DNA from: Palsa-459 sp035937595
GTDB taxonomy: Bacteria; Actinomycetota; Acidimicrobiia; Acidimicrobiales; RAAP-2
Direction: 5' to 3'
DNA: 64,000 nucleotides
Assembly: GCA_035937595.1 (NCBI GenBank)
Contig: DASZHS010000039.1
Span: 1 to 64,000 of the forward strand
Position 1 is the stretch's first letter; every line of letters begins with the position of its first letter. Under the pieces are notes generated by a model. The model was not told the DNA's origin and did no database searches. It was given only the letters and a program-made list of their open reading frames with translations. Shown in pieces: positions 16,811 to 25,104 of this stretch. Made by a program: the position numbers and the translations under genes.

Positions 16811-18634
16811 TCACGTACCGGTCAGCGCATCCAACTTGGCAGTCGAACGGGCCGAGAGCAACTCGAGCAGGAACTTCATCTCCTTGGCGTCGATGGGGGT
16901 CGTCGGCACCACCGCGTCGGCGATGGCGATGGCGGGCACTCGCGACCTCGAGATCAGCGCGTGCTCCGTGGGGACGCACTCCTCTGCGTCGCTGAACAGC
17001 TCCTCGTGCAGCTTCTCGCCGGGCCGCAGGCCGGTGTAGACCACCTTGATGGGTCGAGGTGACTCGCGGGCGAGGCGCCGCGCCACGTCGTCGATCCGGA
17101 CCGGCTTGCCCATGTCGAGGATCAGCACGTCGCCGCCTCGACCGATGGCTCCCGCCTGGATGACGAGCTGGACCGACTCTTCGATCGTCATGAAGTAGCG
17201 CGTCACGTCCGGATCCGTCACGGTGATCGGCCCGCCGGCAGCGATCTGTGCCTTGAACGTCGGCACGACCGACCCCCGGCTCCCGAGCACGTTCCCGAAG
17301 CGAACGCTCATGTAGCTGTCGGTGCCCGGTGACTCCGCGAACTCGGCCGTGAGGCGCTCCGCGATCCGCTTTGAGTACCCAAGCACGCTCTTTGGATTGG
17401 CCGCCTTGTCCGTCGAGATGTTGACGAAGGTCGTGACGCCGTGACGTCGCGCGGCGTGGAGCACGTTGAGGGTCCCGAGCACGTTGGTCTTGTACGCCTC
17501 GGCGGGCCACATCTCGAGCAGCGGCAGGTGCTTCAGGGCCGCGGCGTGGAAGACGACGTCCGGTCGATGCTCTGCGAAGACCGCCTCCAGGCCCTCGGTG
17601 TCTCGGATGTCGCAGACTGCCAGGTTGCGTGTGTCGAGGCTCGCGCGGCCCTCGATGGACAGCTGGACCTGGTGGATCCCCGACTCGTCCCGGTCCAGCA
17701 TGATGAGCGAGGAGGGCGCGTAGCGGTGGATCTGGCGACAGAGCTCGGATCCGATGGAGCCGCCGGCGCCGGTGACGAGGACCCGCCGGCCTCGCAGGTA
17801 GCTGGCGATGGTCTCGATCTCGGTGTCGATGGTCCTCCGCCCGAGGAGGTCCTCCTCGTTGACGGGGTGGATGTCGGCCACGGAGACCACGCCGTTGAGC
17901 AGGTTGGTCACGTGCGACAGGACCTGGACCTCAAGGGATGCCGCTTCCGCGAGGACGGTGACGGCACGCACGAGCTCTGCGTCAGCGGACGGGATCGCGA
18001 TGATCAATGTCGTCGCGCGATTCGACGCGGCTGCTCGTCCGATCTCGGCGCGAGTGCCGAGCACCTCGAGGTGGCGGAGCTTGAAGTGCTGCTTTGCGGG
18101 ATCGTCGTCGAGGAGCGCCACCGGCCAGCAGGGACGATCTGCGGTCGTGACGAGGAGGTCGATGAGCTGGCGGCCGGCGTCGCCGGCGCCGAAGATGAGC
18201 GCTCTCGGGACGTCGCCAGGCAGCGCGAGGCGGAGCTCTTGGCCGAGCCGCCACGCACCACGCGCGCCGGCCATCAGCACGAATGCCACCGCGGATCCGC
18301 CGATGACCGTGCTGGGCAGGACCGACGTCGAGGACACGAAGACGTCGACGATGAGGACCACCGCAGCCGCGACGAAGGCGGTGACCGCGAGCGCACAGAT
18401 CTCCTCGAAGCTGCAGATCCTCCAGCGGTACCTGTAGAGGAGCGCCCATCCAACGCAGAGCTGCGTGAGCACCGCGGCAGCGATCAGCATGGCGAGCGCG
18501 GCACCGACCGTGCGTGGCCCGACGTCGCCACGGAGCAGCACGGCAGCGGTGAGGGAGACGGCCCACGCGAGGCAGTCGAAGGACGCCCTCAACGCCGTGC
18601 GCACCCGGAGCTGAGCCGGGGGGACCAAGTGCAT
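16811..18634 (-). CDS. Membrane-bound NDP-sugar 4,6-dehydratase (WbpM/PglF/CapD family)
   Basis: A 607-residue protein. Four N-terminal membrane segments (about residues 15-125) precede a cofactor-binding-like domain (RALIFGAGDAGRQL, 144-157). The catalytic SDR domain follows, with VTGAGGSIGSEL (287-298), VNISTDKAANPKSVLGYSKR (404-423) and a C-terminal RPGEKLHEEL. It would convert UDP-GlcNAc to the 4-keto-6-deoxy sugar that starts bacillosamine-type pathways. The residue four before Lys422 is Leu418 where SDRs have Tyr and WbpM/FlaA1 have Met. ATG 18634 has a GGAGGAG-like site. It heads a minus-strand unit with the dehydrogenase and PglD-like genes. Confidence 0.9.
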   Translation of the reverse strand: MHLVPPAQLRVRTALRASFDCLAWAVSLTAAVLLRGDVGPRTVGAALAMLIAAAVLTQLCVGWALLYRYRWRICSFEEICALAVTAFVAAAVVLIVDVFVSSTSVLPSTVIGGSAVAFVLMAGARGAWRLGQELRLALPGDVPRALIFGAGDAGRQLIDLLVTTADRPCWPVALLDDDPAKQHFKLRHLEVLGTRAEIGRAAASNRATTLIIAIPSADAELVRAVTVLAEAASLEVQVLSHVTNLLNGVVSVADIHPVNEEDLLGRRTIDTEIETIASYLRGRRVLVTGAGGSIGSELCRQIHRYAPSSLIMLDRDESGIHQVQLSIEGRASLDTRNLAVCDIRDTEGLEAVFAEHRPDVVFHAAALKHLPLLEMWPAEAYKTNVLGTLNVLHAARRHGVTTFVNISTDKAANPKSVLGYSKRIAERLTAEFAESPGTDSYMSVRFGNVLGSRGSVVPTFKAQIAAGGPITVTDPDVTRYFMTIEESVQLVIQAGAIGRGGDVLILDMGKPVRIDDVARRLARESPRPIKVVYTGLRPGEKLHEELFSDAEECVPTEHALISRSRVPAIAIADAVVPTTPIDAKEMKFLLELLSARSTAKLDALTGT

Positions 18635-19078
18635 CTCGCTACTGCTCCTCCGAACGAACGCCCGTCGACGGTGTTCCCCCACTCCGGCAGTGCTGCGATG
18701 CAGGCATGTCGGTTCGTCAACCGGCGAGGTTCGGACGTTAACGCTTAGTGCGTCAACTCGCATCTGCGTCGTGCGCCAGTGGATACCAACGACGTCACTC
18801 CGTCGCCACTGGTTAACCGCCGTCGTCGCACGCGCGACGCGCTTCCGTGCGATCACCGAATGCACGCTGCGTGCGCGCTGCGTGCGCGACCGCTGGTGGC
18901 ATCGACCACATCTCGCGCGTCACGACGCGGGCGTCCATCGGTGCGTCACTCCAACAGCAGCTCGATGGTGCGCGGAGCGATGCACACGCCGGGTTCGACC
19001 TCGCCCGATGACGCTCGTGAGCGTCGTCGTCGTCACTCGACAGATAAACGCGCAGATGAGGATGCGTATACTTCACCG
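18635..19078. other. Divergent regulatory region between dehydratase and autokinase genes
   Basis: This 444-base spacer separates two divergent polysaccharide operons. It contains three copies of CGTCACTC (18793, 18944, 19031), two copies of CGTCAAC (18715, 18751; TTGACG on the minus strand) and an inverted pair CCAGTGG/CCACTGG (18776 and 18806). It ends in the TATACT promoter. The autokinase frame is open back to 18779, but the extra residues are Arg-rich and unconserved. Confidence 0.5.
19067..19072 (+). promoter_or_regulatory. -10 element TATACT, leaderless
   Basis: TATACT is five of six bases of the consensus and is followed by six bases and GTG 19079. It is the best -10 in the polysaccharide locus. 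No -35 consensus is visible, so an activator may be needed. Confidence 0.6.
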
Positions 19079-20854
19079 GTGGCTGCAAGCCCCGGCCCTG
19101 CGCAGACGATCGGCTTCTCCGCGTACTGGCCCATCATCTGGAGTCGGAAGTGGGTCGTGCTGCTCTCGATGGCCGTCGCACTGTGCGCCGCCGTAGCGGT
19201 CGACCAGGTGCGAACCAAGGAGTACTCGGCGACGTCGAGCGTCCTGTTCGTGTCGCAGAACTTCGCGGGCACGACCACGCTCGAGCTCACACCGCAGGAC
19301 ATCGCGACGCAGATCCGGGTCGTGCAGAGCGAGCCGGTGCGCCGCATCGCCGCCACGTTGCTCGAAGCGGCACCCCCGTCTCCGGGCGTGGCGCAGGTGG
19401 GCACGACGGCGACCGCCAACATCACGGTCACGTCGAGACACGCGGCCTTTGCCGCCAAGGCCGCGAACGCGTTCGCCGCGGCGTACATCGCGTACTCCAA
19501 GGACCGCTTCTTGGCCCAGGAGGGGCAGGCGGAAGCCGCGGTCCAGGCCCAGATCGCCGCGCTGCAGCGGCAGATCACCTCCCTCCAGCGGCAGATCCTG
19601 GTCTCGAGGCCCGCCGTCGTCGCCCTGCTCACCGGCCAGCTCGGGACGATCGCGGCGCAGCAGGCCGCGCTGCGAACCCAGCTGATCCAGATCCAGACCG
19701 ACGCCGCGCAGGCGCCAACCGGCGGCGTCGTGCTCCAACCCGCCGCCATACCGGGCTCGCCCTCCTCCCCGCGGCTGCTGCTGGACCTCCTCATCGCCGC
19801 CGTGCTCGGGCTGCTCGTGGGCATCGGGCTCGCGCTGCTCCTCGCGCTTCGAGATGATCGGATCAAGACGCACCGCGAGCTGCAGCTCGTCGCCGGTGAG
19901 CTCCCGATCCTCGGGGTCATACCCGAGATCGTCGAGTGGACCAACCCCGAGATCCCGATCCTCTCGACCACCGAGCACAGCAGCACCCCCGTGGCCGAGG
20001 CGTACCGAGGGCTCCGGACGTCCGTAGAGTTCGCGCTCCAGGACCAAGGGATCCGCCTCATCGAGGTGACCAGCCCGTTGGACAAGGAGGGGAAGACGAC
20101 GGTTGCGGCCAACCTCGCCGCGGCGCTCGCCCAGGCCGGGGCGACGGTGCTCCTCGTCGGCTGCGATCTCCACAACCCGAGGGTGCACGCCTTCTTCAGC
20201 GTCTCGAACGACGTCGGTCTCACCTCGGTGCTCTCGGGCACCACGACCCTGGACGAGGCGTGCGTCGACGTCCCGGGCGTCGACAATCTTTCGCTCCTCC
20301 CGTCGGGACCGCCGCCTCGCAACCCCTCCGAGCTGCTGGCCGCGCGCCACAGTCGGGACCTGCTGCAGCAGCTCGCGCAGCGCTACGACTACGTGGTCAT
20401 GGACGGCCCGCCGTTGCTCCCGGTGTCCGACGCGGTGCTCCTCGCCACGATCTCGAGCGGCGTCCTCATCGTGTGTGCCGCGGGGCAGACGACGAAGGGG
20501 GACTTCCAGCGGGGCAACGCGCTGCTGCGGAGCGTCGACTCGCCGGTGCTCGGCGCGGTGCTCAACAAGGCGTCGCACTCCGACGTCGCCGTCTCCGATC
20601 GATACGACGGGCGGTACGGGCGCTACGGCGGCGACGACACCCCGCCGGCGGCGCGGTCAGTCCGCAGCGGTGGCACGACCCGCGGTGCCAGCTCGATGGC
20701 CGCGCTGCTGAAGCGCCCCAACGGGTCGCCCCCGCCGGCGAGGAGCTACGGCGCGGTGGTCGACTGGGACGACTACGGCGCCGACGTCCGCACGGCGGGC
20801 CCGGCGAACGGCGCGCCGGGGGGCGACGTGCGCCGCACCCCGACCCCCCAGTAG
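19079..20854 (+). CDS. Polysaccharide co-polymerase / tyrosine autokinase (Wzz-Wzc, BY-kinase)
   Basis: A 591-residue fused regulator of chain length and export. A Wzz domain is bounded by two membrane helices (VVLLSMAVALCAAVAV and LLLDLLIAAVLGLLVGIGLA) with a periplasmic-type coiled stretch between them (IAALQRQITSLQRQ). The C-terminal BY-kinase domain has a Walker A (SPLDKEGKTTVAANLA), a Walker A' (LLVGCDLHNPR) and a Walker B (YVVMDGPPLLPVSDA). It is followed by a tyrosine-rich tail (YDGRYGRYGG) for autophosphorylation. GTG 19079 is chosen because TATACT lies six bases upstream and the protein then begins just before the first helix. Confidence 0.88.
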   Translation: MAASPGPAQTIGFSAYWPIIWSRKWVVLLSMAVALCAAVAVDQVRTKEYSATSSVLFVSQNFAGTTTLELTPQDIATQIRVVQSEPVRRIAATLLEAAPPSPGVAQVGTTATANITVTSRHAAFAAKAANAFAAAYIAYSKDRFLAQEGQAEAAVQAQIAALQRQITSLQRQILVSRPAVVALLTGQLGTIAAQQAALRTQLIQIQTDAAQAPTGGVVLQPAAIPGSPSSPRLLLDLLIAAVLGLLVGIGLALLLALRDDRIKTHRELQLVAGELPILGVIPEIVEWTNPEIPILSTTEHSSTPVAEAYRGLRTSVEFALQDQGIRLIEVTSPLDKEGKTTVAANLAAALAQAGATVLLVGCDLHNPRVHAFFSVSNDVGLTSVLSGTTTLDEACVDVPGVDNLSLLPSGPPPRNPSELLAARHSRDLLQQLAQRYDYVVMDGPPLLPVSDAVLLATISSGVLIVCAAGQTTKGDFQRGNALLRSVDSPVLGAVLNKASHSDVAVSDRYDGRYGRYGGDDTPPAARSVRSGGTTRGASSMAALLKRPNGSPPPARSYGAVVDWDDYGADVRTAGPANGAPGGDVRRTPTPQ

Positions 20855-20907
20855 GGCGCCGGACCGCCGACCACGGTCGGGCAGCGGCGGGTGACGGCTC
20901 GAGCGCG

Positions 20908-22140
20908 TCAGGTGCCCGAGCGGCGCGAACGAGTCGCACGCGTCGCCGACGCACCCGCCCAGGCCGCCGGCAGGCGGAGCTGTGCACGGGTGAGCTCCGT
21001 GACCGAGCCGACGCCCGCCAGGCGCAGCGTCCGGTCGAGCTCGGTGCGGAGTATCGAGAGGACCCGCTCAACGCCGGGCTCGCCCGCGGCGGCGAGGCCG
21101 TAGGCCCAGGCTCGCCCGATCAGCACTGCGCGAGCGCCGAGCGCGACCGCCTTGGCCACGTCCGAGCCGCGCCGGACGCCGCCGTCCATCAGCACCTCCA
21201 CCTCGCCGCCCACGGCGGTCGCGACCTCGTCGAGGGCCTCGAGCGCGGCCGGGACACCGTCGAGCTGACGACCCCCGTGGTTGGAGACGATGACGGCGTC
21301 CGCGCCGGCGTCCACGGCGCGGCGCGCATCGGCCGCCGTGAGCACGCCCTTGGCCAGGACCGGCCCACCGAACGCCTCGCGGATCCACCCGAAGTCGTCC
21401 CAGGTGATGGGCGAGAGCACCCAATGGACCACCGCCTCGTCGATGGACATCGGCGCACCGGGCCGGCCGAGGCCGCGAGCGAGCGCGAGGTCCATCGAGA
21501 AGCCGTCCCGGGCGAAGCGATAGAGCCATCCGGGCTTCACCAGCGCCTGGGGCGCGAACCGCAACGCCGTCTCGCGGGTGACCCGCAGCGGCATCGTGAC
21601 CCCGTGGCGCAGGTCGCGCTCGCGGTTCCCCGGGATCGGCGTGTCGACGGTCACGACGAGCGCGGTGTAGCCGAGCTCGCGCGCACGGCGCACGAGCTGC
21701 TCGGCGCCCTCGCGCCCTCCGAGTCCGTAGAGCTGGAACCAGACCGGCCCGCCGGCCGCGGCGGTGACCTCCTCCATCGTGTGGCCGGACATCGAGGAGT
21801 GCGTGAACAGCGTGTGCGCCGCCAGCGCGGCTCGCGCACCGGCGACGTCCCCTCCCGGCGACATGGCGCGCGTGAAGCCGACGGGCGCGAGGAGGACGGG
21901 GAACGAGACCTCCGCGCCGAGCACCGTGGTCGCCAGCGACGGCGTGATCGAGAGGCCAGGCACGGCCATCTGCGGGACGAACCCGACCGACTCGAAGGCG
22001 CTCCGGTTGTCGCGCATCGTGCGCTCGGACTCCGCGCCGCCGTCGATGTAGTCGAAGACCACTCGCGGCAGCCGCCGTCTGGCGAGCACCCGCGCGTCGT
22101 CGACCGTCTTGAGGTGCGTGAGCGCCCGATCGGCGCTCAC
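20908..22140 (-). CDS. FMN-dependent alpha-hydroxy-acid oxidase/dehydrogenase
   Basis: A 410-residue TIM-barrel flavoprotein of the lactate/glycolate oxidase family, which oxidises L-2-hydroxy acids to 2-keto acids. The key residues fit: Tyr31 in VFDYIDGGAESERT, QLYG (137-140), Lys264 at LAKGV, and His288-Arg291 in SNHGGRQLDG, where the His is the catalytic base. The phosphate-binding GARAVLIGRAWAYGL follows. It is last in the pyrimidine-catabolic operon, 47 bases after mmsA, so it may act on a hydroxy acid formed from the semialdehydes, but that link is inferred. The electron acceptor is unknown. Confidence 0.85.
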   Translation of the reverse strand: MSADRALTHLKTVDDARVLARRRLPRVVFDYIDGGAESERTMRDNRSAFESVGFVPQMAVPGLSITPSLATTVLGAEVSFPVLLAPVGFTRAMSPGGDVAGARAALAAHTLFTHSSMSGHTMEEVTAAAGGPVWFQLYGLGGREGAEQLVRRARELGYTALVVTVDTPIPGNRERDLRHGVTMPLRVTRETALRFAPQALVKPGWLYRFARDGFSMDLALARGLGRPGAPMSIDEAVVHWVLSPITWDDFGWIREAFGGPVLAKGVLTAADARRAVDAGADAVIVSNHGGRQLDGVPAALEALDEVATAVGGEVEVLMDGGVRRGSDVAKAVALGARAVLIGRAWAYGLAAAGEPGVERVLSILRTELDRTLRLAGVGSVTELTRAQLRLPAAWAGASATRATRSRRSGT

Positions 22141-22187
22141 GGTCGTGCCTCACGTGGTCCGCGCATCGGCGCCGCCTCCTTCGGGCC

Positions 22188-23687
22188 TCAGTGTCCGCGC
22201 CCCTCGGGCGCGTCCTCGTCGAGCGCGCCGGTGTCGAACCACCTCGACGTGACGACCTTTGACCTCGTGTAGAACCGCACGCCGTCCGCTCCCGTCGCGT
22301 GCAGGTCGCCGAAGAACGATGCCTTCCACCCGCAGAACGGGAAGAACGACATCGGCGCGGCGACCCCCACGTTGATGCCCAGCATCCCCGCCTCGGCGCG
22401 TCGCTTGAACGTCCGCGCAGCCCCGCCCGATCGGGTGAAGATCGAGGCCGCGTTGCCGTATCGCGAGGCGTTGAGGTGCCCGAGCGCGTCGTCGAGCGAG
22501 TCGGCTCGCACGACGGAGAGCACCGGGCCGAACAGCTCGTCGCGCCACAGCGACATCTCCTCGGTCACGTGGTCGAACAGCGACGCCCCGAGGAAGAACC
22601 CCTCGTCGCGCGTCCGCTCTCGTCCGTCGACGAGCAGGGCGGCGCCGGCCTTCTCCCCCTCGGCGATCGCGTCGCTGAGCTCGGTCACGCGCGGCGCGCG
22701 GATCACCGGGCCCAACTGGGCGCTCGGGTCGGTCCCCGGGCCGAGCCGGAGCGCCGCCGCGCTCGTCGCCAGGGCGTCGACGAGCCGGTCGCCGGCGGCG
22801 CCGACGGCGACGACAACGCTGCCCGCCAGGCAGCGCTGGCCCGCGTTGCCGAAGGCCGAGCCCAAGACGGCCGGCACGGTCTGGTCGAGGTCGGCGTCGT
22901 CCATCACGATCAGATGGTTCTTCGCGCCGCCGAGCGCCTGGACGCGCTTGCCCGCACCGGCGGCCGCCGCGTAGACGTTCCGCGCGACGCCGGCGGAGCC
23001 GACGAAGGACACGGCGTCGACGAGCGGGTGGGCGAGCAGCGCCTCGACCGGGGCCCGGTCACCGTGGACGAGGTTCACAACCCCCCTCGGCAGCCCCGCC
23101 TCGACGAGGAGCTCGAGCTCGCGGACCGCCGACAGCGGCGTGCGCGGCGACGGCTTGAGGACAAAGGTGTTCCCCGCGACCAGCGCGAGCGGCAGCATCC
23201 ACAGCGGCACCATCATCGGGAAGTTGAACGGGCAGATGCCCGCGACCACGCCCACGGGGAACCGGACGAGCTCTTCGTCGATCCCCTTCGCGATCTGGTC
23301 GAGCGCCGTGCCGAGCAGGAGCGTCGGCGCGCCGCAGGCGACCGCCACGACCTCGATGCCCCGGCGGACCTCACCACGAGCCTCGGCGAGCATCTTGCCG
23401 TTCTCCGCGGTGACCAGCTCGGCCAGCTCCTCTGCGTGCGCCTCGAGGAGCGCCTTGTAACGGAACATCACCTCGGCGCGATCCGGCACCGGGGTCTCGG
23501 CCCAGGACGGGAACGCCGCGGCCGCCGCGCGGACCGCCGCGTCCACCTCGGCCTCCGTCGAGTGGCGAACGACGGCGAGGACGCGACCCGTCGCGGGGTC
23601 GAAGACCTCCTCGGTCGCCCCGCTCCCCGGGGTGAACTCGCCGTCGATCAGCTGGCGGGCGATCGTGGCCTCGGTCGTCGTCGTCAT
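22188..23687 (-). CDS. mmsA: CoA-acylating methylmalonate-semialdehyde dehydrogenase
   Basis: A 499-residue aldehyde dehydrogenase that converts malonate semialdehyde to acetyl-CoA, or methylmalonate semialdehyde to propionyl-CoA, with NAD+ and CoA. ICPFNFPMMVPLWM (151-164) and QALGGAKNHLIVMDDADLD are signatures of the MmsA branch, and the nucleophile is Cys286 in GNAGQRCLAGS. The MmsA-type Arg residues replacing the usual general base region are not examined here. It sits 25 bases after the dihydropyrimidinase gene with a strong AAGGAG site. It completes the route from beta-alanine or beta-aminoisobutyrate to central metabolism. Confidence 0.93.
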   Translation of the reverse strand: MTTTTEATIARQLIDGEFTPGSGATEEVFDPATGRVLAVVRHSTEAEVDAAVRAAAAAFPSWAETPVPDRAEVMFRYKALLEAHAEELAELVTAENGKMLAEARGEVRRGIEVVAVACGAPTLLLGTALDQIAKGIDEELVRFPVGVVAGICPFNFPMMVPLWMLPLALVAGNTFVLKPSPRTPLSAVRELELLVEAGLPRGVVNLVHGDRAPVEALLAHPLVDAVSFVGSAGVARNVYAAAAGAGKRVQALGGAKNHLIVMDDADLDQTVPAVLGSAFGNAGQRCLAGSVVVAVGAAGDRLVDALATSAAALRLGPGTDPSAQLGPVIRAPRVTELSDAIAEGEKAGAALLVDGRERTRDEGFFLGASLFDHVTEEMSLWRDELFGPVLSVVRADSLDDALGHLNASRYGNAASIFTRSGGAARTFKRRAEAGMLGINVGVAAPMSFFPFCGWKASFFGDLHATGADGVRFYTRSKVVTSRWFDTGALDEDAPEGRGH

Positions 23688-23712
23688 GCGTCTCCTTGTG
23701 GCGTCTCGCGCG

Positions 23713-25104
23713 TCAGTGCAGAAGGCTCGGCGCAGAGAACGGGCGACGCTCGAGGAACCGGCCGTCGCCGGGCTTCCCGAAGAACTCCCCTCGCTCGACG
23801 AGGACGTTGCCGCGCTGGAGGACGACCTCGGGCGATCCCGTGACCTCGCGTCCCTCGTAGCAGCTGTAGTCCACGCGCATGTGGTGGGTCTTCGCCGAGA
23901 TCGTGCGCACGCGGTTGGGGTCGAAGACGACGACGTCGGCGTCGCTGCCGGGCGCGATCGTCCCCTTCTTCGGGTGCAGCCCGAACATCCTCGCCGGTGC
24001 GGTCGCGATCAGCTCGACGAAGCGCATGGGGGTGATCTCGCCCGTCGCCACGCCGCCGTCCCAGAGCAGGGTGTAGCGGTCCTCCACGCCCGGCAGACCG
24101 TTGGGGATCGCCGAGAAGTCGTCCTTGCCGAGGCTCTTCTGGTCCTTGTAGTCGAAGGGGCAGTGGTCCGTCGACACCACCTGGAGGTCGTCGAGCACGA
24201 GCCCCTTCCACAGCTCGGCCTGGTGCTCGCGCGGCCGCAGCGGTGGGGAGCAGACGTACTTGGCGCCTTCGAAGCCTGGCCGACCCAGGTCCTCGAGGGT
24301 CAGGTACAGGTACTGCGGGCAGGTCTCCGCGTAGGCGTGCACCCCGCGATCCCGGCCCTCGCGCACGGCGTCGAGCGCCTCCTTGGCGCTCAGGTGGACG
24401 ATGTACACGGGGACCTCGGCGAGCTCGGCGAGGGCGATCGCCCGATGCGTCGCCTCGCCCTCCATGGAGGAGGGTCGCGTGAGGCCGTGGTTGATCGGGG
24501 CGGTCTTGCCCTCGGCCAGGTAGCGCTGCACGAGCACGTCGATAGCGCCGCCGTTCTCGGCGTGCAGCATGATCAGCCCGCCGTTCTCGGCCGTCCGGCT
24601 CATGGCGCGGAAGATCGAGGCGTCGTCGAGCATGAACACCCCGGGGTAGGCCATGAAGAGCTTGAAGCTCGTCACGCCTCGATCGATCATGGCGTCCATC
24701 TCCGAGAGGACCACCGGGTTGATCTCGCGGACGATCAGGTGCAGTCCGAAGTCGATGTGGCTCTTCGGCTCGGCCTTCTCGAGCCAGGTGTCGAGCCCCT
24801 GGGAGAGCGACTCGCCGAAGCCCTGGACCGCGAAGTCGACGATCGTCGTCGTCCCCCCGAAGGCGGCGGCCCGCGTCCCGGTCGCGAAGTCGTCTGACGC
24901 GAACGTCCCCCCGAAGGGGAGCTCCATGTGGGTGTGGACGTCGATGCCGCCGGGCATCACGTAGCAGCCCGCGGCGTCGATCACCCGGTCGGCCTCGCCG
25001 AGCCCGGTGCCGACGGCGCGGATCGTCTCGCCGTCGATCAGCACGTCGGCGTTCGTCTCCTCCGACGCGGTGACGACCCGTCCGTTCGCGATCAGGGTCC
25101 TCAC
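23713..25104 (-). CDS. hydA: Dihydropyrimidinase (hydantoinase family)
   Basis: A 463-residue cyclic amidohydrolase that opens dihydrouracil or dihydrothymine to N-carbamoyl-beta-amino acid. The binuclear metal site is intact: His57 and His59 in DVHTHME, carbamylated Lys148 in TSFKLFMAYPG, His181, His237 and Asp313 in STDHCPFDYK. The last also carries the substrate-loop sequence typical of true dihydropyrimidinases. GTG 25104 overlaps the aminotransferase stop in GTGA. The open frame continues upstream through the aminotransferase gene but is only a shadow there. It is probably cytoplasmic and tetrameric like its family. Confidence 0.93.
   Translation of the reverse strand: MRTLIANGRVVTASEETNADVLIDGETIRAVGTGLGEADRVIDAAGCYVMPGGIDVHTHMELPFGGTFASDDFATGTRAAAFGGTTTIVDFAVQGFGESLSQGLDTWLEKAEPKSHIDFGLHLIVREINPVVLSEMDAMIDRGVTSFKLFMAYPGVFMLDDASIFRAMSRTAENGGLIMLHAENGGAIDVLVQRYLAEGKTAPINHGLTRPSSMEGEATHRAIALAELAEVPVYIVHLSAKEALDAVREGRDRGVHAYAETCPQYLYLTLEDLGRPGFEGAKYVCSPPLRPREHQAELWKGLVLDDLQVVSTDHCPFDYKDQKSLGKDDFSAIPNGLPGVEDRYTLLWDGGVATGEITPMRFVELIATAPARMFGLHPKKGTIAPGSDADVVVFDPNRVRTISAKTHHMRVDYSCYEGREVTGSPEVVLQRGNVLVERGEFFGKPGDGRFLERRPFSAPSLLH

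Noticed and set aside
15522..17510. A 662-residue fusion reading upstream from the UDP-sugar dehydrogenase
   Set aside because: The extra N-terminal part lies opposite to conserved dehydratase codons and is Arg-rich. ATG 16790 with GAGGAG is the true start.
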